Shown here piece after piece: positions 22,366-24,962 of a stretch of DNA of 24,962 bases (the stretch's first letter is position 1; every line of letters starts with the position of its first letter). Source of the stretch: Glomus cerebriforme (taxonomy: Eukaryota; Glomeromycota; Glomeromycetes; Glomerales; Glomeraceae); contig QKYT01000059.1 of assembly GCA_003550305.1 (NCBI GenBank), forward strand, positions 187,889 through 212,850, in the 5' to 3' direction. The notes beneath the pieces are model-generated. The model ran no database searches. It saw only the letters and a program-made list of their open reading frames with translations, and was not told the DNA's origin. Made by a program: the position numbers and the translations under genes.

Positions 22366-22737
22366 TTAATATGGTAATGGTAAAAGGAGTTCATTAGGTA
22401 AAGTGACTGCAAATTCGTGTAAAGGTTTAGAATGTTGAAAAGTATTAAAAAAAAGTGGAGGTAGAAGTTGTATTTGTTCTATTTGATTATTATCATGACT
22501 ATGACCTCTTCCTCTATTACTACCTCTGCCTTACCTCTACTTCTACCTCTACCTCTACCTCTGCCTCTACCTCTACCTTTAATATTTTCTTTAGTTTCAT
22601 CATTTTCATCAATATTATTATCATTATTTTCATTATCTATATATCTATATCATTTTCATCATCAGTATTATCTGGTAATGAAATATTTCGTGAAAATTCT
22701 GCAATATACAAGTCATATTCATATTCCTCTTGTAGAG
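22366..22737 (-). pseudogene. Broken gene with acidic and Gly-Arg-repeat segments
   Basis: The minus strand shows three protein-like stretches in different frames. First comes an acidic piece (EEYEYDLYIAEFSRNISLPD, then Asp/Asn/Glu-rich) up to about 22640. Next is an Asn/Glu/Asp-rich piece leading into a Gly-Arg dipeptide repeat (about 22510-22580; hexamer GGTAGA). Last is GSNRGRGHSHDNNQ through HSKPLHEFAVTLPNE to a TAA at 22366. The frame breaks fall in a GATATA run and in the hexamer repeat, both slippage-prone. The composition suggests an RGG-type nucleic-acid-binding protein. No start or upstream exons are evident. It could also be an intact gene with sequence errors. Confidence 0.35.
22514..22578. 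repeat. Hexanucleotide (CCTCTA/TAGAGG) microsatellite
   Basis: About ten imperfect copies of ACCTCT on the plus strand, with variants GCCTCT and ACTTCT. On the minus strand it encodes Gly-Arg dipeptides, and the single-base changes are mostly synonymous there (GGT/GGC), which favours a coding origin. Confidence 0.7.
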
Positions 22738-23780
22738 TTTACATAGCAAAAAATGAAAAAAGAAAATAAAAAAAAGTTTGTCAAAAAAATTTATTCAATA
22801 TTCTAAAACTATAAAACGCCTATTTTTATAGCCAAAATGCGAATCAATATATTATATGATGATCTGACCAAAATTAAAAAAAATTATAATGCCAATCATC
22901 TGAATTTAGAAATTGTGAACAAATTTGCTCGCAATACAGTTTAAGGGATAAAAGATTAAAGATTCTGTAAAAATTCAAAATGGTGACTGTTGGAATGTTT
23001 GAAATAAAGTTTCTTAAAATATATTTGAAATAATAAATTTTTATAATCATTCAATTATTAATAACAAATTACTGTTTTTAAGATACAAATTCTTCAATAT
23101 CATTTAGGCCTGCTCTTTTATCCTTTGATATGTTGATATACAATAAATCTTTTTAAAAATTAATTATGCATAAAATAATGAAACAGCATTTAAATTGATA
23201 GTAAATTTTAGTATGTTTGATTAGTATACCTGATCAATTATTCAGTATACAATTATTGCAATAGTTTTAAAAATATGTTGTATTTTCATGAAAAAAAATA
23301 AAGGGTTTATAAAGAAAAGATTATTGTACAATCTGGTTATACATTACCTATTCACATTTATAAAGCAATTATTACACAAATTCTTAACTTAAGAGCAATT
23401 TGTAGTTTACCTTAAATCTTTTTTTAAGAACACAAGACTAATCAGATGTATCTAATATTTTAAATTTTAAAAAAAAATAATTATTTTATACTTTTCTAAT
23501 ATATAGCCAATCAAAATGGAGTAAAATGTACAATTATAAGGATAAGAACATTATTTATATCTGCAATTTAAAGTACTTTGCAGAAATTTTTAAATCAAAT
23601 CCATATCATAACCAAGTTAGAAATTTATTATAAACCTTATAATTAAGATTTGGTCACAATATAATTTAACATCATTATAATACGTTTAAGCAAATTGTAT
23701 ATATAAAGTTAATGCATATTAAGAAAATATCACCTGATTTAATAAATATAGTATTGAAATTATAATGTATTAGTAAATAT

Positions 23781-23835
23781 ATATTAAACTTATATTAAAC
23801 TTATATTAAATGTATATTAAATGTATATTAAACTT
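23781..23835. repeat. 11-bp tandem repeat, five copies
   Basis: Copies of ATATTAAACTT start at 23781, 23792 and 23825, with the variant ATATTAAATGT at 23803 and 23814. The period is exactly 11 bp, about one helical turn. It is a minisatellite in non-coding DNA. Confidence 0.8.
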
Positions 23836-24239
23836 ATTTTAAAGTTATATTTTTAAAATAACAGATAATTTTTAAATTGTTCTATAAACTTTATTTAAGA
23901 AATATTAAATTATTTTATTTTAAATCTAATTATATTCAAATCTATTATTATTCTAATCTGTAAATAAAATTATTTTATTAATAAACCAATAAATTAAATT
24001 TATATAAGAAAGTATTTTAAAGTATTTTGAAAATATATGTCTAGACTTTAGGATTCTAGTAACAAAGTTGAAACCAGTATTCTACAAAAAAAAAGAATAA
24101 AAAATATTATATTTTTTAAAAGTAATTTCAAAATTATTTTGAGATTCATCTGGATTTTGGTATCAAAGAAAAGTCAGATTCTTATTAAAAAAATGTACTG
24201 AAACTTATGAATTTCTAAGAATAAGTCATCTGAAACCTA

Positions 24240-24700
24240 AAAAAAGAAATTAAATAAATGTTAGTAAAAAGAAAACAAAAAATAAAAGTGAAAAAAAACA
24301 GACACTAACTTTTATTATCAAAAGAAAACTGTTAAAATCTAAAAAAGAAAAATCACAAAAAAAAAGAAGAACTAAAGATTTAAAAGAAAAGGTGAAAGTT
24401 AGTAAAAAAAAATAACAGAAACAAAAAAGTAAATACAATATTTTCACAAGAAGAACTGTTAAACCTAAAAAAAAAAGGATTGAAACATGAGAAGATAATA
24501 GCAATTGGTAAATAATAAATATAAAAAAGAATTTAAAAAAACTCAAAAATATAATCAAAACTAATTCTGAAAGGTATTATTAAAATAAATAAAAGAAAAG
24601 ATAATTGTACAAAAAGAAAAAAAATTAAAATAATAATTTTTTTAAGTTTTAAAATTTAGCCAATTTTTCTATAAAAAGAAAAAAAAAAAGTTAAATCCCA
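24240..24700. other. Purine-biased A/G tract
   Basis: The plus strand is dominated by A with interspersed G (AAAAAGAAA-type sequence) for about 450 bp, with few pyrimidines. A related phrase, AACTGTTAAA(A/C)(T/C)CTAAAAAA, occurs near 24326 and 24455. The complementary open frame is Phe/Leu/Ser noise. No gene is seen. Confidence 0.5.
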
Positions 24701-24962
24701 TTTTTTTAATAGAGTTTTTAAAAAAAAATTTATCTATATAATCAAAGCTGATTCTTATTGAAATCCTGCATATCCAAAATTAGCTGTCTAAAAAAAAATA
24801 GAAAAATGAAAAATTAGCAATATTTAATTGAAAAAATAATGTTAAAAAAAATCTACTTACTAATTCATATTCATCTAAGGTGTTAAAAAACTAGTATTTA
24901 AACTATAAAATGCAAAACATGAAATATTAGTTAATATTTTATTACATAAAACCAAAAAAAAA

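Larger units (their letters stand above)
21815..24962. other. AT-rich terminal region, mostly without genes
   Basis: Beyond Bcs1 the sequence is very AT-rich. A probable decayed gene at about 22366-22737 (minus), a tandem repeat at 23781-23835 and a purine-biased tract at about 24240-24700 are listed separately. At 22830-22970 (minus) a piece reading LYCEQICSQFLNSDDWHYN after a TTTTTACAG could be another exon remnant, but it is short and unassigned. Elsewhere I see only AT noise. Confidence 0.6.

Noticed and set aside
22455..22769. Two overlapping plus frames with Ser-Thr and Leu-Pro repeats
   Set aside because: These are shadows of a CCTCTA hexamer repeat; the minus strand gives a more protein-like Gly-Arg reading.
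24250..24558. 102-codon minus frame rich in Phe and Leu
   Set aside because: It is the complement of a purine-biased A-rich tract; the composition is that of noise.
1..24962. CRISPR array, rRNA, tRNA, operon or gene-cluster type system
   Set aside because: None was found. Genes are spliced eukaryotic housekeeping genes on both strands, and the repeats have no spacer structure.

Overview
This is an AT-rich eukaryotic nuclear window, very probably from a fungus. It has protein genes with many short GT-AG introns (about 60-150 nt), long A and T homopolymers and hairpins between genes, and no operons. The gene set (Prp40, Brl1/Brr6-type nuclear-envelope protein, Bcs1, mitochondrial uL6, acireductone dioxygenase, peroxisomal 2-hydroxyacyl-CoA lyase, a membrane kelch protein) fits a fungus. 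The extreme AT content and the kelch-TM-Ser-rich architecture suggest an arbuscular mycorrhizal fungus such as Rhizophagus; that assignment is inference.

Layout: 1-4008 is low-complexity intergenic DNA with palindromes and no convincing gene. 4009-7529 (minus) is a 15-exon PRP40-type splicing factor. 7530-10018 is intergenic and holds a MITE-like element, a perfect 16-bp hairpin and a 19-bp direct repeat. 10019-10819 (minus) is mitochondrial ribosomal protein uL6m. 11363-14214 (plus) is a kelch-ectodomain single-pass membrane protein whose start lies in a 31-nt upstream exon. 14215-15749 is T-rich and includes a duplicated poly-A/poly-T unit with an N at the junction. 15750-16701 (minus) is acireductone dioxygenase with an apparent 1-nt frameshift in exon 5. 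16987-17865 (plus) is a Brl1/Brr6 homologue. 18159-20271 (minus) is 2-hydroxyacyl-CoA lyase ending in the PTS1 signal SKL. 20449-21814 (plus) is the AAA chaperone Bcs1. 21815-24962 is very AT-rich and carries a probable broken gene with a Gly-Arg repeat on the minus strand, an 11-bp tandem repeat and a purine-biased tract.

Six of the seven genes form three head-to-head pairs (uL6m/kelch, ARD/Brl1, HACL/Bcs1) whose start codons are 543, 285 and 177 bp apart, so shared promoter regions are likely. The genes serve unrelated housekeeping roles: pre-mRNA splicing, mitochondrial translation, complex III assembly, methionine salvage, nuclear pore biogenesis and peroxisomal acyl-CoA cleavage. I found no CRISPR, tRNA, rRNA or recognisable defence or biosynthetic cluster. 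All exon coordinates below come from reading splice signals and codon phase by eye; each spliced frame was checked for divisibility by three, and only the dioxygenase failed.
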